DNA of 64,000 nucleotides from JBHFEI01 sp041928815 (GCF_041928815.1 NZ_JBHFEI010000002.1:310001-374000); one strand, 5' to 3'; shown: positions 7,815 to 16,266, counted from the stretch's first letter. Translations and numbers: made by a program. Notes: generated from the sequence alone by a model not told the origin.

Positions 7815-8723
7815 TCATCCCGCCTGAGCCTGGGCGTTGCGGCGGAACCAGGCATGCAGGAAATCGACAAGCGTCCGCACCTTGGCCGGCAGGTAGCGCC
7901 GGTGCGGATAGATCGCGTAGATGCCGCGGTCGGTCGGCTGGAAGTCGTCGAAGAGGGAAACGAGCGTGCCGGCGGCGATTTTCGGCCGTGCGACGAATTC
8001 CGGCAGGCTGGCGACGCCGAGCCCGCTTTCGGCGGCGCGCACCGCCGAGAGCGGGCTGTTGACCTCGAACTGGCCGCCGACCGGCACGGTGAAGCTCTCG
8101 CCCTCGGCGCTGACGAAACGCCAGTTCGAATGGTTGCGGCCGTTGGTGTCGATGATGCAGGGCAGGTTCGACAGGTCGGTCGGATGGGTGATTGGTCCGG
8201 CCTTCTCGATGAAGTCGGGCGCGGCGCAGATCTTGATCGAGAAATCGCTGAGCTTGCGGGCGATCATCGTCGAATCCTCGAGCTTGGTGATCCGGATCGC
8301 CATGTCGAAACCCTCCTCGACCAGGTCGACGAAGCGGTCGTCGGAGACGATCTCCAGCGACAGTTCGGGATGCTGCCGGCCGAAATCGACCAGAGACTGG
8401 CCGATGTCGGCATCGACGAAGGTGCGCGGCGCGGTGATCTTCAGCCTTCCCTTGAGGTCGGAATTGTTGGCGCGCACGAGATCGGCGAGATTGTCGATCT
8501 CCTTCAGGATTTCCGACGCCGTCCGGTAATAGGTGTGGCCGGCCTCCGTCAGCGAGAACTGCCGGGTGGTGCGGTTCAGGAGGAGGGCGCCGAGTTCGTC
8601 CTCGAGTTCCCGCACATATTTCGACAGCAGCGCCTTGGAGCGCCCGATCCGGCGCGCCGCCGCTGAAAACCCTTCCGCATCGACGACGTCGATAAAGGCG
8701 CGCATGCGCGTCAATGTGTCCAT
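7815..8723 (-). CDS. LysR family transcriptional regulator
   Basis: 302 aa, the standard LysR length. The winged helix-turn-helix is at residues 1-60 (MRAFIDVVDAEGFSAAARRIGRSKALLSKYVREL), and the rest is a periplasmic-binding-like effector domain (LKITAPRTFVDADIG, ILKEIDNLADLV). The style resembles the CrgA/AaeR subgroup. AGGGGA lies about 8 nt before the ATG. It is divergent from the decarboxylase leader and upstream, on the same strand, of the DUF1007/NicO pair, so either could be its target; the effector is unknown. Confidence 0.92.
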   Translation of the reverse strand: MDTLTRMRAFIDVVDAEGFSAAARRIGRSKALLSKYVRELEDELGALLLNRTTRQFSLTEAGHTYYRTASEILKEIDNLADLVRANNSDLKGRLKITAPRTFVDADIGQSLVDFGRQHPELSLEIVSDDRFVDLVEEGFDMAIRITKLEDSTMIARKLSDFSIKICAAPDFIEKAGPITHPTDLSNLPCIIDTNGRNHSNWRFVSAEGESFTVPVGGQFEVNSPLSAVRAAESGLGVASLPEFVARPKIAAGTLVSLFDDFQPTDRGIYAIYPHRRYLPAKVRTLVDFLHAWFRRNAQAQAG

Positions 8724-8739
8724 CCGGCAGTCCCCTCAT

Positions 8740-9263
8740 TGTTCACTTGGACTGAACGAAGCGGATTGTTTACGGCCGGGTAAAAAATGCAAGCGGCCGC
8801 GAAAAATCTCTTGATTGCGACAGGGATATTTCTTATCTCCCGCTCAGCCCAAAGTCGCACGTGCCTGTGGGTGTCCGCCGACCCTCGAACTGGGATATTC
8901 CCTAAGGTGAGGGTATCGGTAAGGTACCTGGAATTAACCCCTCCAGTCGTTCTTCCGGCCAACCGGGATGAGCGAGGACATCTTGAAGCAACGACGGTGC
9001 GGGCCTTTCTGGTGTCTTCCGGCTTTCCAACAGCCGGAGCTACTGAAGAGGCACACCTTCATTGCCGGACGTGCGGTCGGGTTTTCCCTCCCAATCCAAG
9101 GCAGACAAACCGGATCAGAGCCTCGGCTGGCTTTGATCCAACGTTCGCGCATCATGCGCATCTCTGGCTCCGGGGTCTCCACCGGCTGGGTCCAGAGGAT
9201 GCATGTGCATGCGGTTTGTCCTCCACCCGCGTGGAGCATTCTGGATTGAAAGGGATCAGGGTT
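8740..9263 (+). promoter_or_regulatory. long leader of the ornithine decarboxylase gene, candidate speF-type regulatory RNA
   Basis: About 500 nt without a recognisable gene separates the divergent LysR gene from the decarboxylase ATG. A conserved structured RNA, the speF motif, is established upstream of ornithine decarboxylase genes in alphaproteobacteria, and this leader has the right place and size. Visible structure includes CCCT/AGGG around 8901-8913, a GCGCAT-C-ATGCGC palindrome at 9147-9159 and a CTCCAC/GTGGAG hairpin at 9221-9236 just before the ribosome site. An ATG at 8968 opens 93 codons that end 15 nt before the decarboxylase start, so a translated leader is also possible. I cannot fold or align it here. 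Confidence 0.55.
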
Positions 9264-10397
9264 ATGACCTCTGCACGCATCATCGACTTCATCAACACCC
9301 GCCGTCCGGAAGGCCCCTGCCTCGTCGTCGACCTCGACATCGTCGCCGGCAACTTCAAGGCATTCCGCCATGCGCTGCCGGACAGCGCCATCTATTATGC
9401 CGTGAAGGCCAATCCGGCGCCGGAGATCCTGCGCCTGCTCGCCGGCATGGGCTCCAACTTCGATTGCGCGTCCGTCGCCGAAATCGAGATGGCGCTCGAC
9501 GCCGGTGCTACCGCCGCCCGCATTTCCTTCGGCAACACGATCAAGAAGGAGCGCGACGTCGCCCGCGCCCATGCGCTCGGCGTCTCGCTCTTTGCCGTCG
9601 ACAGCCACGAGGAAGTGGAAAAGATCGCCCGCGCCGCGCCCGGCGCCCGCGTCTTCTGCCGCGTGCTGACCGACGGCGAGGGCGCCGAATGGCCGCTGTC
9701 GCGCAAGTTCGGCTGCGTGCCGCAGATGGCGGTCGACGTGCTCGTCTACGCGCACCAGCTGGGTCTGACGTCCTATGGCGTCTCGTTCCATGTCGGTTCG
9801 CAGATGACCAAGGTCGATGCCTGGGATTCGGCGCTCGCCGACGCCAAGCGCGTCTTCGTCCAGCTTGCCAAGCAGGGCATCGAGCTGAAGATGGTCAACA
9901 TGGGCGGCGGTTTCCCGACCAAGTACCTGCGCGACGTTCCGTCCGCCGAAGCCTATGGCAAGGCGATCTTCGGGGCGCTGCGCAAGCACTTCGGCAACCA
10001 GATCCCGGAGACCATCATCGAGCCCGGCCGCGGCATGGTCGGCAATGCCGGCGTGATCAAGGCGGAGGTCGTTCTCGTCTCGAAGAAGTCCGACAACGAC
10101 AACCATCGCTGGGTCTTCCTCGACATCGGCAAGTTCGGCGGTCTCGCCGAGACGATGGACGAGGCGATCCGCTACCCGATCCGCACCGCGCGCGATCAGG
10201 ACGAGATGGAGCCCTGCGTGCTCGCCGGCCCGACCTGCGATTCGGCCGACGTGCTCTACGAGAAGAACATGTATCCGCTGCCGATCTCGCTTGTCATCGG
10301 CGACGAGGTGTTCATCGAGGGCACCGGCGCCTACACGACGACCTATTCGGCCGTCGCCTTCAACGGCTTCGAGCCGCTGAAGTCCTACGTCATCTGA
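9264..10397 (+). CDS. odc2: ornithine/lysine decarboxylase, alanine-racemase fold (group IV)
   Basis: 377 aa PLP enzyme making putrescine (or cadaverine). The PLP lysine is Lys48 in YYAVKANP, followed by His176 (SFHVGSQ), the glycine loop MGGGFPT (214-216), EPGR (253-256) and the cross-subunit Cys325 in GPTCDSADVL. Size and motifs match the eukaryote-like decarboxylases of rhizobia, often named odc2. AGGG lies about 10 nt before the ATG. The same frame is open back to 8787, but the upstream part shows no family similarity and lies in the leader, so I start at 9264. The exact substrate preference (ornithine or lysine) is not fixed by the motifs. Confidence 0.92.
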   Translation: MTSARIIDFINTRRPEGPCLVVDLDIVAGNFKAFRHALPDSAIYYAVKANPAPEILRLLAGMGSNFDCASVAEIEMALDAGATAARISFGNTIKKERDVARAHALGVSLFAVDSHEEVEKIARAAPGARVFCRVLTDGEGAEWPLSRKFGCVPQMAVDVLVYAHQLGLTSYGVSFHVGSQMTKVDAWDSALADAKRVFVQLAKQGIELKMVNMGGGFPTKYLRDVPSAEAYGKAIFGALRKHFGNQIPETIIEPGRGMVGNAGVIKAEVVLVSKKSDNDNHRWVFLDIGKFGGLAETMDEAIRYPIRTARDQDEMEPCVLAGPTCDSADVLYEKNMYPLPISLVIGDEVFIEGTGAYTTTYSAVAFNGFEPLKSYVI

Positions 10398-10441
10398 CGG
10401 CGGCGGGGCGGCGTCACGCCGCTCCAAGGCCAGGGATGAAA

Positions 10442-10471
10442 GGCCGTCTCCGGCATGCTGCCGGAGAGGCC
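10442..10471 (+). terminator. hairpin terminator candidate after ornithine decarboxylase
   Basis: A 9-bp perfect stem (10447-10455 with 10459-10467, loop TGC) extended by GGCC/GGCC with one bulged G. No strong T-tract follows, so termination may be partial and the acetyltransferase gene 60 bp further may be co-transcribed. Confidence 0.5.
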
Positions 10472-10528
10472 GACCTCACAGTCATCGATCACCGCCGCTG
10501 ATAACGGTTTTGGGTACGGGAGGCCGAG

Positions 10529-11119
10529 ATGGCCGCTGTTCTTGATTCTGTGCGCGCCCTGTTTGCCCAGGACGCCTTCACCATCGCTGTCGAAAACCCC
10601 GGCGACGTCGTCGCGCGCGAAACCCTGCTCGACCGCGCCATGGGGCCGAACCGCCGGCGCAAGTCGTCCGAGGCGCTGCGCCGCAACCGCGTGCCGGCCG
10701 AGGGGCTGGCGCTCGTCGCCCGCGATTCCTCCGGCCATGTCATCGGCACGGTGCGGCTCTGGAACGTCGAGGCGGGGATCTCGCCCGCCGGCGAGCCCGT
10801 GCCGGCGCTGCTGCTCGGGCCGCTCGCCGTCGATTCCGCCCATGAGGGCAAGGGGATCGGCGCCGCGCTGATGCGGGCGGCGATCGCGGAAGCCAAGACG
10901 CGCGACCATGGCGCGATCCTGCTCGTCGGCGACGCGCCCTATTACGAGCGTTTCGGTTTCTTCGCCGACAAGGCGCAGCATCTCGTCATGCCCGGCCCGT
11001 TCGAGCGCCATCGTTTCCTCGGCCTCGAACTGAAGGACGGCTGGCTCGAAGGGGCTGCCGGCCTTCTCGTCGCCAGCGGCCGCAAGCTCGCGCGCGCGCC
11101 GATGAGGCGGGCCGCCTGA
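10529..11119 (+). CDS. GNAT family N-acetyltransferase
   Basis: 196 aa. The acetyl-CoA-binding segment is LLLGPLAVDSAHEGKGIGAAL (Q/RxxGxG/A type, residues about 93-113), followed by the second GNAT strand (ILLVGDAPYYERFGF). The protein resembles YhbS-type acetyltransferases; the acceptor is unknown. GGGAGG lies 5 nt before the ATG. It follows the decarboxylase in the same direction across 131 bp with an intervening hairpin; this pairing is known in rhizobia, and a polyamine-related acceptor is a reasonable guess only. Confidence 0.85.
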   Translation: MAAVLDSVRALFAQDAFTIAVENPGDVVARETLLDRAMGPNRRRKSSEALRRNRVPAEGLALVARDSSGHVIGTVRLWNVEAGISPAGEPVPALLLGPLAVDSAHEGKGIGAALMRAAIAEAKTRDHGAILLVGDAPYYERFGFFADKAQHLVMPGPFERHRFLGLELKDGWLEGAAGLLVASGRKLARAPMRRAA

Positions 11120-11216
11120 CGGCGTTTCCGATCACCCGCCTTCAACAGCGCGTGAAGGCGGGGATTATTGTCCGGAAACGTCTTCGTCCGGCCGGATTTC
11201 GCGTCATTCTGGCCAA

Positions 11217-12254
11217 ATGAAACCATGCGTCCTTCCACTTCTTCTCGGCCTCGCCGTTCCGCTCATCGCCACGACGGCACATGCGATCGATAGCGGTGCT
11301 GCCGTGTCGACGCCCGGCATTGCCTCTTCCTTGGGCGACGTCCTCGCGCGGGCGGACGCCCTGCCGGCCTTGAAGGCGGTGGTCGTCGCCCGCGACGGCG
11401 CCGTCGTCGTCGAGCGCGCCTATCATGGCCATCGTCTTTCGGCGCCGACCAACATCAAGTCGGCGTCGAAATCCATCATGTCGGCCCTGGTCGGCATCGC
11501 CATCGACCGGGGGCTCCTCACCGGCGTCGACCAGACGATCGCTCCGATCCTTGCCGGCGACCTGCCGAAGGACAGCGATCCGCGCATCGAGGCGATCACC
11601 ATCGGCCATCTCCTGTCGATGCAGGCCGGCCTCGACCGCATGTCGGGCCAGAACTACGGCCACTGGGTGTCGAGCCGCAACTGGGTCCGCGCGGCACTCG
11701 CAGCACCCTTCGTCGACGATCCCGGCGGCCGCATGCTCTATTCCACCGCCTCCACCCACCTTCTCTCGGCGATCCTGACGAAGGTCGGCGGCCGGTCGAC
11801 CTTGTCGCTTGCCCGCGACTGGCTTGGCCCCGTCGAGGGGTTTGCGATCGCCGCCTGGGATCGCGACCCGCAGGGGATCCATCTCGGCGGAAACCAGATG
11901 GCGATGACGGCCCGCTCGCTTCTGGCCTTCGGCGAGCTCTACCGCAATGGCGGGCGCACCGCCGCGGGCGTGCAGGTCGTGCCGGAAGACTGGATCGCCC
12001 GCTCCTGGGAGACCCGCACCCAGTCCCGCTTTTCCGGCGACGGCTATGGCTACGGCTGGTTCCAGCGCCGGATCGGCGGCGAGACCGTGCATTTCGGCTG
12101 GGGTTTCGGCGGACAGATGCTCTATGTCGTGCCGTCGCTGAAGCTCACCGTCGTCATGACCTCGGACGAGAGCGCGCCGTCGGCCCGCACCGGTTACCGC
12201 GACGACCTGCACGGCCTTCTGGCGCAGATCATCGGCAGGGTGGCTGCCGGCTGA
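11217..12254 (+). CDS. exported serine hydrolase, beta-lactamase class C-like
   Basis: 345 aa with a signal peptide (PLLLGLAVPLIATTAHA, cut before IDS). The catalytic SxxK tetrad is SASK (Ser82, Lys85), the YxN-like second motif is YSTAS near residues 178-182, and the third region is HFGWGFGG near the C-terminus, as in class C beta-lactamase/DD-peptidase and esterase relatives. It is single and converges on the WD40 gene with a 4-bp gap. No clear ribosome site precedes the ATG. Possible substrates are peptides, esters or beta-lactams; I would not call it a resistance gene. Confidence 0.85.
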   Translation: MKPCVLPLLLGLAVPLIATTAHAIDSGAAVSTPGIASSLGDVLARADALPALKAVVVARDGAVVVERAYHGHRLSAPTNIKSASKSIMSALVGIAIDRGLLTGVDQTIAPILAGDLPKDSDPRIEAITIGHLLSMQAGLDRMSGQNYGHWVSSRNWVRAALAAPFVDDPGGRMLYSTASTHLLSAILTKVGGRSTLSLARDWLGPVEGFAIAAWDRDPQGIHLGGNQMAMTARSLLAFGELYRNGGRTAAGVQVVPEDWIARSWETRTQSRFSGDGYGYGWFQRRIGGETVHFGWGFGGQMLYVVPSLKLTVVMTSDESAPSARTGYRDDLHGLLAQIIGRVAAG

Positions 12255-12258
12255 GCCC

Positions 12259-13248
12259 TCAGCCGGCGATGTCCACCACGCCGCAGTCGCCGGCGGCACT
12301 GGCGAAGGCAAGGCGACGGCCGTCGCGGCTCCAGGCGAGCGCGCTGATCGCGCCCTTGCCGGGCCGGCGCAGCAGCACCTCCTTGGCGTCGCCGAAGCGG
12401 GCGGCGAGCACCATGCCGTCCTGGTAGCCTATGGCGACGACGTCCTCGACCGGATGGCAGCAGACTTCGGTGACCATGATGTCGGCACGGGTGCCGAGTT
12501 CGAGCGGCGCCTTGCCCATCGGCCCGTCCTTGGCCGAGAAGGGCCAGACGATCGCCGCCGGCGCGCCGGAGGAGGCGAGCCACTTGCCCTTGTGCGACCA
12601 GGAGAAGGATTTGACCTTGGCGGGATAGCCGGTCATGCGCATGTGGCGCATCTCGTCGCCCGGCTTGCCGTCGAGCTTCCAGCCATGCATGGCGTTTTCC
12701 TGCATGGTGGTGACGAGGAAGCGGTTGTCGGGCGAAAACGTCACGCCGGTATGGGCGCCCTTCCATTCCAGAACCTGCGGCTTGCCGCTGGTCGCGACCC
12801 AGTGCAGCGACACGCCGTTGTAGCGGGCGCAGGCAATGCGCAGCCCCTTCGGCGCGAAGGCGAGGCCCTCGATCGTGCGCTCCTCGCCGAACTCCGCGGT
12901 CTTTCCGTCCTTCTGGCGGACGAAGGCGCTTTTCCCGTAGGAATAGGCGACCGCGCCTTGCGGCCCGGCGGCGACCTGCGTGATCCACTTGCGCGGCACC
13001 TCGGCAAGAGGCGTCACTGTCCCGTCGGCTGCGATCCGCATCACCTTGCCGTCTTCGCCGCCGGTCACCAGCGTATCGGTCGAGGGATCGTGGACGGCGG
13101 TCAAAAGCCCGTCATGGGCCTCGCTCGTCCGGTGGCCGTGGTCGAGGCGGTGGATCAGGCCGCCCGCATCGGCGAAGACGGGAATGTCGCCGAGGAAGGC
13201 GGCGCGCACCACATGGCCGGAAAGATCGAGGTGGGCAACGGTCGGCAT
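12259..13248 (-). CDS. WD40 repeat protein of the CobW cluster
   Basis: 329 aa made of about six or seven WD40 blades; recurring blade ends such as VTGGEDGKVMRI, VLEWKGAHTGVTFSPDNRFLV, FSWSHKGKWLASSG and LAWSRDGRRLAFAS are visible. No signal peptide, so cytoplasmic. It is the third gene of a compact operon: one base separates its ATG from the stop of the small gene upstream, which itself follows the CobW GTPase by 3 bp. WD40 proteins are protein scaffolds, and its constant company with a His-rich GTPase suggests a role in metal delivery or zinc-starvation response. That role is inferred from position only. Confidence 0.85.
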   Translation of the reverse strand: MPTVAHLDLSGHVVRAAFLGDIPVFADAGGLIHRLDHGHRTSEAHDGLLTAVHDPSTDTLVTGGEDGKVMRIAADGTVTPLAEVPRKWITQVAAGPQGAVAYSYGKSAFVRQKDGKTAEFGEERTIEGLAFAPKGLRIACARYNGVSLHWVATSGKPQVLEWKGAHTGVTFSPDNRFLVTTMQENAMHGWKLDGKPGDEMRHMRMTGYPAKVKSFSWSHKGKWLASSGAPAAIVWPFSAKDGPMGKAPLELGTRADIMVTEVCCHPVEDVVAIGYQDGMVLAARFGDAKEVLLRRPGKGAISALAWSRDGRRLAFASAAGDCGVVDIAG

Positions 13249-13249
13249 G

Positions 13250-13597
13250 TCAGGCTTTTTCCCGGATCTCGCGTTCGGTCCAGTCGAAGGTCACGGCAGT
13301 CTCCATCGGTATCACGCGCATGGCCCCCTCATAGGGATAACAGAACCATTTGTCCCAGTTTTCCTTGAGCCAGGCGGTGGAAATCGCGCCGGCGGGACCG
13401 GAGGCGCGCGGCAGAACGGCATAGACGAGGCCGGCCTTGTAGCCCGAGGCGACCATCAGGCCGAGGCCGGCCTCGTCGTCGCGCGGATGATAGACGAGGA
13501 GGTCGACCGGGCCGCTATCCGGCCCGAGGTCGTAATTCTCCGGCAGCCGCAGGATGTCGCCGACATGGAGCCGGTCGCAGCTGCCGAGGGCGGCCAT
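13250..13597 (-). CDS. small protein between CobW and WD40 genes, Imm45-like
   Basis: 115 aa, soluble, acidic to neutral. Segments GDILRLPENYDLGP, LLVYHPRDDE, MVASGYKAGLVYAVLP and WLKENWDKWFCYPY recall, from memory, the Imm45 (immunity protein 45) family. There is no toxin gene nearby, so an immunity role is doubtful, and a housekeeping role in the CobW operon is equally likely. AAGGG is immediately before the ATG, so the ribosome site is poor and translation may depend on coupling to the upstream stop 3 bp away. Confidence 0.6.
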   Translation of the reverse strand: MAALGSCDRLHVGDILRLPENYDLGPDSGPVDLLVYHPRDDEAGLGLMVASGYKAGLVYAVLPRASGPAGAISTAWLKENWDKWFCYPYEGAMRVIPMETAVTFDWTEREIREKA

Positions 13598-13600
13598 CCC

Positions 13601-14713
13601 TTACGCCTGGCAGGCGTTGAAGGTGCGCTCCAGCCTTTCGCGGTCGAGATTGCGGCCGATGAAGACGAGGCGGCTTTCCCGCGCCTCGTTCTCCTTCCAC
13701 GGGCGCTGGTGGTCGCCCTCGATGATCATGTGCACGCCCTGGACGACATAGCGCTGGTCGTCGCCCTTGAAGGCGATGATGCCCTTCAGCCGCAGGATGT
13801 TCGGCCCCTCGGTCTGGGTGATCTTCTGGATCCAGGGGAAGAAGCGGTCCGGGTTCATCTCGGCGCCGCGCAGCGACACCGACTGCACCGTCACGTCATG
13901 GATCGGCGAGGGGGCGTCGTGGTGATGGTGGTCATGGCCGTGATGATCATGATCGTGGTGGTGATGATGATCATGATCATGATCATGGCCATGGTGGTGA
14001 TGGTCGTGGCCGCAGTCCGGACCGCAGGCATGGTCGTGATCGTGATGGTCGTCGCGGTCGAGGAAATGCGGATCGTTCTCGAGCGCGCGCTCGAGATTGA
14101 AGGCGCCCTGGTCGAGCACGCGGGTGAGGTCGATTTCCGAGCGCAGCGTCCTGTGGATGCGGGCGGTCGGGTTGATGACGCGCACCGTCGCCTCGATCTT
14201 CGCCAGTTCCTCGGGCGTCACGAGGTCGGTCTTGTTGAGGAGGACGACGTCGGCGAAGGCGATCTGGTCCTCGGCCTCGCGGCTGTCCTTGAGGCGCAGC
14301 GGCAGGTGCTTGGCGTCGACGAGGGCGACGACGGCGTCGAGCTCGGTCTTGGCGCGCACGTCGTCGTCCATGAAGAAGGTCTGGGCGACCGGCACCGGAT
14401 CGGCAAGGCCCGTCGTCTCGACGATGATCGCGTCGAAGCGGCCGGGACGGCGCATCAGGCCTTCCACGACGCGGATCAGGTCGCCGCGCACCGTGCAGCA
14501 GACGCAGCCATTGTTCATCTCGTAGATCTCCTCGTCGGATTCGACGATGAGGTCGTTGTCGATGCCGATCTCGCCGAACTCGTTGACGATGACCGCGTAT
14601 TTGCGGCCGTGGTTCTCGGAGAGGATCCGGTTGAGCAGCGTCGTCTTTCCCGAGCCGAGATAGCCGGTGAGAACGGTGACGGGGATGGGCTTGGCTTCAG
14701 TCGCTTCGGTCAT
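13601..14713 (-). CDS. CobW/COG0523 GTPase with histidine-rich loop, probable zinc metallochaperone
   Basis: 370 aa. G3E-family GTPase: Walker A GYLGSGKTTLLN near residues 16-27, the family metal motif CVCC (in NGCVCCTVRGDL), Walker B ETTGLADP, and the guanine motif NKTDLV. Between the GTPase domain and the CobW C-terminal domain sits a loop of about 45 residues made almost wholly of His and Asp (for example HDHHHHGHDHDHDHHHHH) with two Cys. This is the architecture of ZigA/YciC-type zinc chaperones rather than cobalamin CobW. First gene of a three-gene operon. Only 24 bp separate its start from the creatininase gene upstream, and I see no Zur-type palindrome there. Confidence 0.9.
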   Translation of the reverse strand: MTEATEAKPIPVTVLTGYLGSGKTTLLNRILSENHGRKYAVIVNEFGEIGIDNDLIVESDEEIYEMNNGCVCCTVRGDLIRVVEGLMRRPGRFDAIIVETTGLADPVPVAQTFFMDDDVRAKTELDAVVALVDAKHLPLRLKDSREAEDQIAFADVVLLNKTDLVTPEELAKIEATVRVINPTARIHRTLRSEIDLTRVLDQGAFNLERALENDPHFLDRDDHHDHDHACGPDCGHDHHHHGHDHDHDHHHHHDHDHHGHDHHHHDAPSPIHDVTVQSVSLRGAEMNPDRFFPWIQKITQTEGPNILRLKGIIAFKGDDQRYVVQGVHMIIEGDHQRPWKENEARESRLVFIGRNLDRERLERTFNACQA

Positions 14714-14737
14714 GGCGGGTGTCCTTGGAATTTCGGC

Positions 14738-15574
14738 CTATATAGGGAGTTTCGCCGGCGATGTCCAAGAGGGCGAGGCGGCTCCGTCGAAAACGGCCGG
14801 GTCGAAGCCGTCGATATCCTGCATGAGCTCGACGAGGCCCGCCACCGCATGGGCGAGCAGGCGCTCGCCTTTCTCCGCCGTCGCGCGGGTCGCATCGCCC
14901 GCCGCCCCGTCCGGATTGAGGTCGCCCATCGTCCAGCCGAAGGCATGCGGTCCATAGGCGCGCAGATGGCGGAAGCGGGCGGCGAACTCGGCCTGCCGCG
15001 AGGGAAAGGCACGGGCCTTCGTCCTGTCGACCCGGTCGGGATCAAGCGCCAGCATCACCGAGGTCTCGATATCGCCGGCATGGATGTCGATCGCCTTGTC
15101 GGCGGGCGCGATCCAGCCGTCCGGCTGGCCGAAGCGCGTCCAGCTCGTCGCCACCGCCAGCATTTTGAAACGCAGCCGCGCCTCGGTCGCGACGATCGTC
15201 ATCAGCGGCGCATTGCCGCCATGGGCGTTGAGCATGACGAATTTGCGCACGCCCTCGGCGGCAAGTTCCGCGGCGATGCCGAGCCAGCGCTCGATCGCCT
15301 CGGCATAGGAGAGGCTTTTCGTCACTGCCCAGGCCGTGTGCTCGACCGAGTAGCCGATCGGCTCCACGGGGAGAAACAGCGCCGGAACCTCGGCGGGAAG
15401 GGCCGCCTTCAGCCGGTGCGCCACCCCTGAAGCGATCCGCGTGTCGGTGTCGGCGGGCAGATGCGGGCCGTGCTGCTCCTCGGCGCCGAGCGGCAGGACG
15501 GCGATCAGCCGGCCGCGCCGCTCGCGGGGAACGGCGGCGAGCGCCTCCCTCCAGTCTTCCCTCAACGAATTCAT
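14738..15574 (-). CDS. creatininase/creatinine amidohydrolase family protein
   Basis: 278 aa. Creatininase-family metal hydrolases open cyclic amides. The N-terminal metal motif LPLGAEEQHGPHLPADTDT (Glu, His, Asp ligands), the central NAHGGNAP and the later DIHAGDIETSVML are clear. The family includes creatininase, FAPy deformylase and MftE-like proteins; the substrate here cannot be told. It is the gene just upstream of the CobW operon on the same strand (24 bp), so all four may be one transcript. ATG at 15574 gives MNSLREDWR; no strong ribosome site is seen. It is divergent from the MarR gene (96 bp). Confidence 0.85.
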   Translation of the reverse strand: MNSLREDWREALAAVPRERRGRLIAVLPLGAEEQHGPHLPADTDTRIASGVAHRLKAALPAEVPALFLPVEPIGYSVEHTAWAVTKSLSYAEAIERWLGIAAELAAEGVRKFVMLNAHGGNAPLMTIVATEARLRFKMLAVATSWTRFGQPDGWIAPADKAIDIHAGDIETSVMLALDPDRVDRTKARAFPSRQAEFAARFRHLRAYGPHAFGWTMGDLNPDGAAGDATRATAEKGERLLAHAVAGLVELMQDIDGFDPAVFDGAASPSWTSPAKLPI

Positions 15575-15670
15575 GGGCGACGGATGCCTTTCCCGGGTGC
15601 TTGCCGCATGGTTGTCATCTCTGTCATAGATGAGGAAACGACCTGGAAAAGGCAATTCGCGAGGGAGCCC

Positions 15671-16225
15671 ATGCCCAAGAAAAACAAGGCGGAAAAAAAG
15701 GCGAGGGACGGCGGCAAGAAGCTCGACCGGCTGCTCGCGGGCCAGGGGCAGGCGCCCGAGGCGGGCCCGCAGGATATCGGCTCGGCGCTGGTTCAGGCGG
15801 CGCGCTCGATGCGCACCGTACTGTCGCGCAACCTCGTCGCCTGCGGCCTCTATGCCGGCCAGGACGGGGTGATGACCGCGCTCGCCGAGACCGACGGGCT
15901 GACGGCCGGCGTCCTTGCCGCCCGCCTCGGCGTCAAGGCGCCGACCATGACCCGCACGATCGGCCGGATGGAGGCGCAGGGCTTTCTCGAGCGGCGGGCC
16001 GACGAGGGCGATGCCCGCCTGACCAAGGTCTATCTGACCGCGGCCGGGCGCGACCGGCTCGCCGCCATCGCCGTTGCGGCTCAGGCCTCGGAAGCGCAGG
16101 CGATCCGGGGCCTGAGCGACAAGCAGGTGCGCACGCTGCTGAAGCTCCTGCGCGTCGTCGACGGCAACCTGCATGTCCAGGGCGCGGCGCCGCCTGAACC
16201 CGTCTCCGAAGAGGAAGAAGCCTAA
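15671..16225 (+). CDS. MarR family transcriptional regulator
   Basis: 184 aa with a Lys-rich N-terminal extension (MPKKNKAEKKARDGGKK) ahead of the winged helix-turn-helix. The recognition part TAGVLAARLGVKAPTMTRTIGRMEAQGFLERR and the wing DEGDARLTKVYLTAAGR are textbook MarR. It ends in an acidic tail (EEEEA). GAGGGAG precedes the ATG closely. It is divergent from the creatininase gene and may control it and the CobW operon, or itself; no operator could be assigned. Confidence 0.9.
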   Translation: MPKKNKAEKKARDGGKKLDRLLAGQGQAPEAGPQDIGSALVQAARSMRTVLSRNLVACGLYAGQDGVMTALAETDGLTAGVLAARLGVKAPTMTRTIGRMEAQGFLERRADEGDARLTKVYLTAAGRDRLAAIAVAAQASEAQAIRGLSDKQVRTLLKLLRVVDGNLHVQGAAPPEPVSEEEEA

Positions 16226-16249
16226 GCGCGCACGGGGATTGCGCCGTCG

Positions 16250-16266
16250 CTTTAAATCATTTAAAG
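16250..16266. promoter_or_regulatory. palindromic LacI-type operator upstream of the lacI gene
   Basis: CTTTAAA-TCA-TTTAAAG is a perfect 7-3-7 inverted repeat that ends 57 nt before the GTG start, with a second half-site-like TTTTAAAACG just after it. Its core is shared with sites before eda and glgP. Autoregulation is the simplest reading. Confidence 0.6.

Noticed and set aside
7091..7870. Extension of the NicO transporter upstream to 7870
   Set aside because: It is the shifted frame of DUF1007; the transporter has a normal signal-like N-terminus at 7090.
8787..9263. N-terminal extension of the ornithine decarboxylase (159 codons in frame)
   Set aside because: The extension has no similarity to this family, and a ribosome site and the conserved family N-terminus begin at 9264.
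11217..12254. Beta-lactam resistance gene
   Set aside because: The SxxK fold is shared with esterases and peptidases and nothing else indicates resistance.
13250..13597. Toxin-immunity system around the Imm45-like gene
   Set aside because: No polymorphic toxin or secretion gene is nearby; the gene is embedded in a CobW operon.
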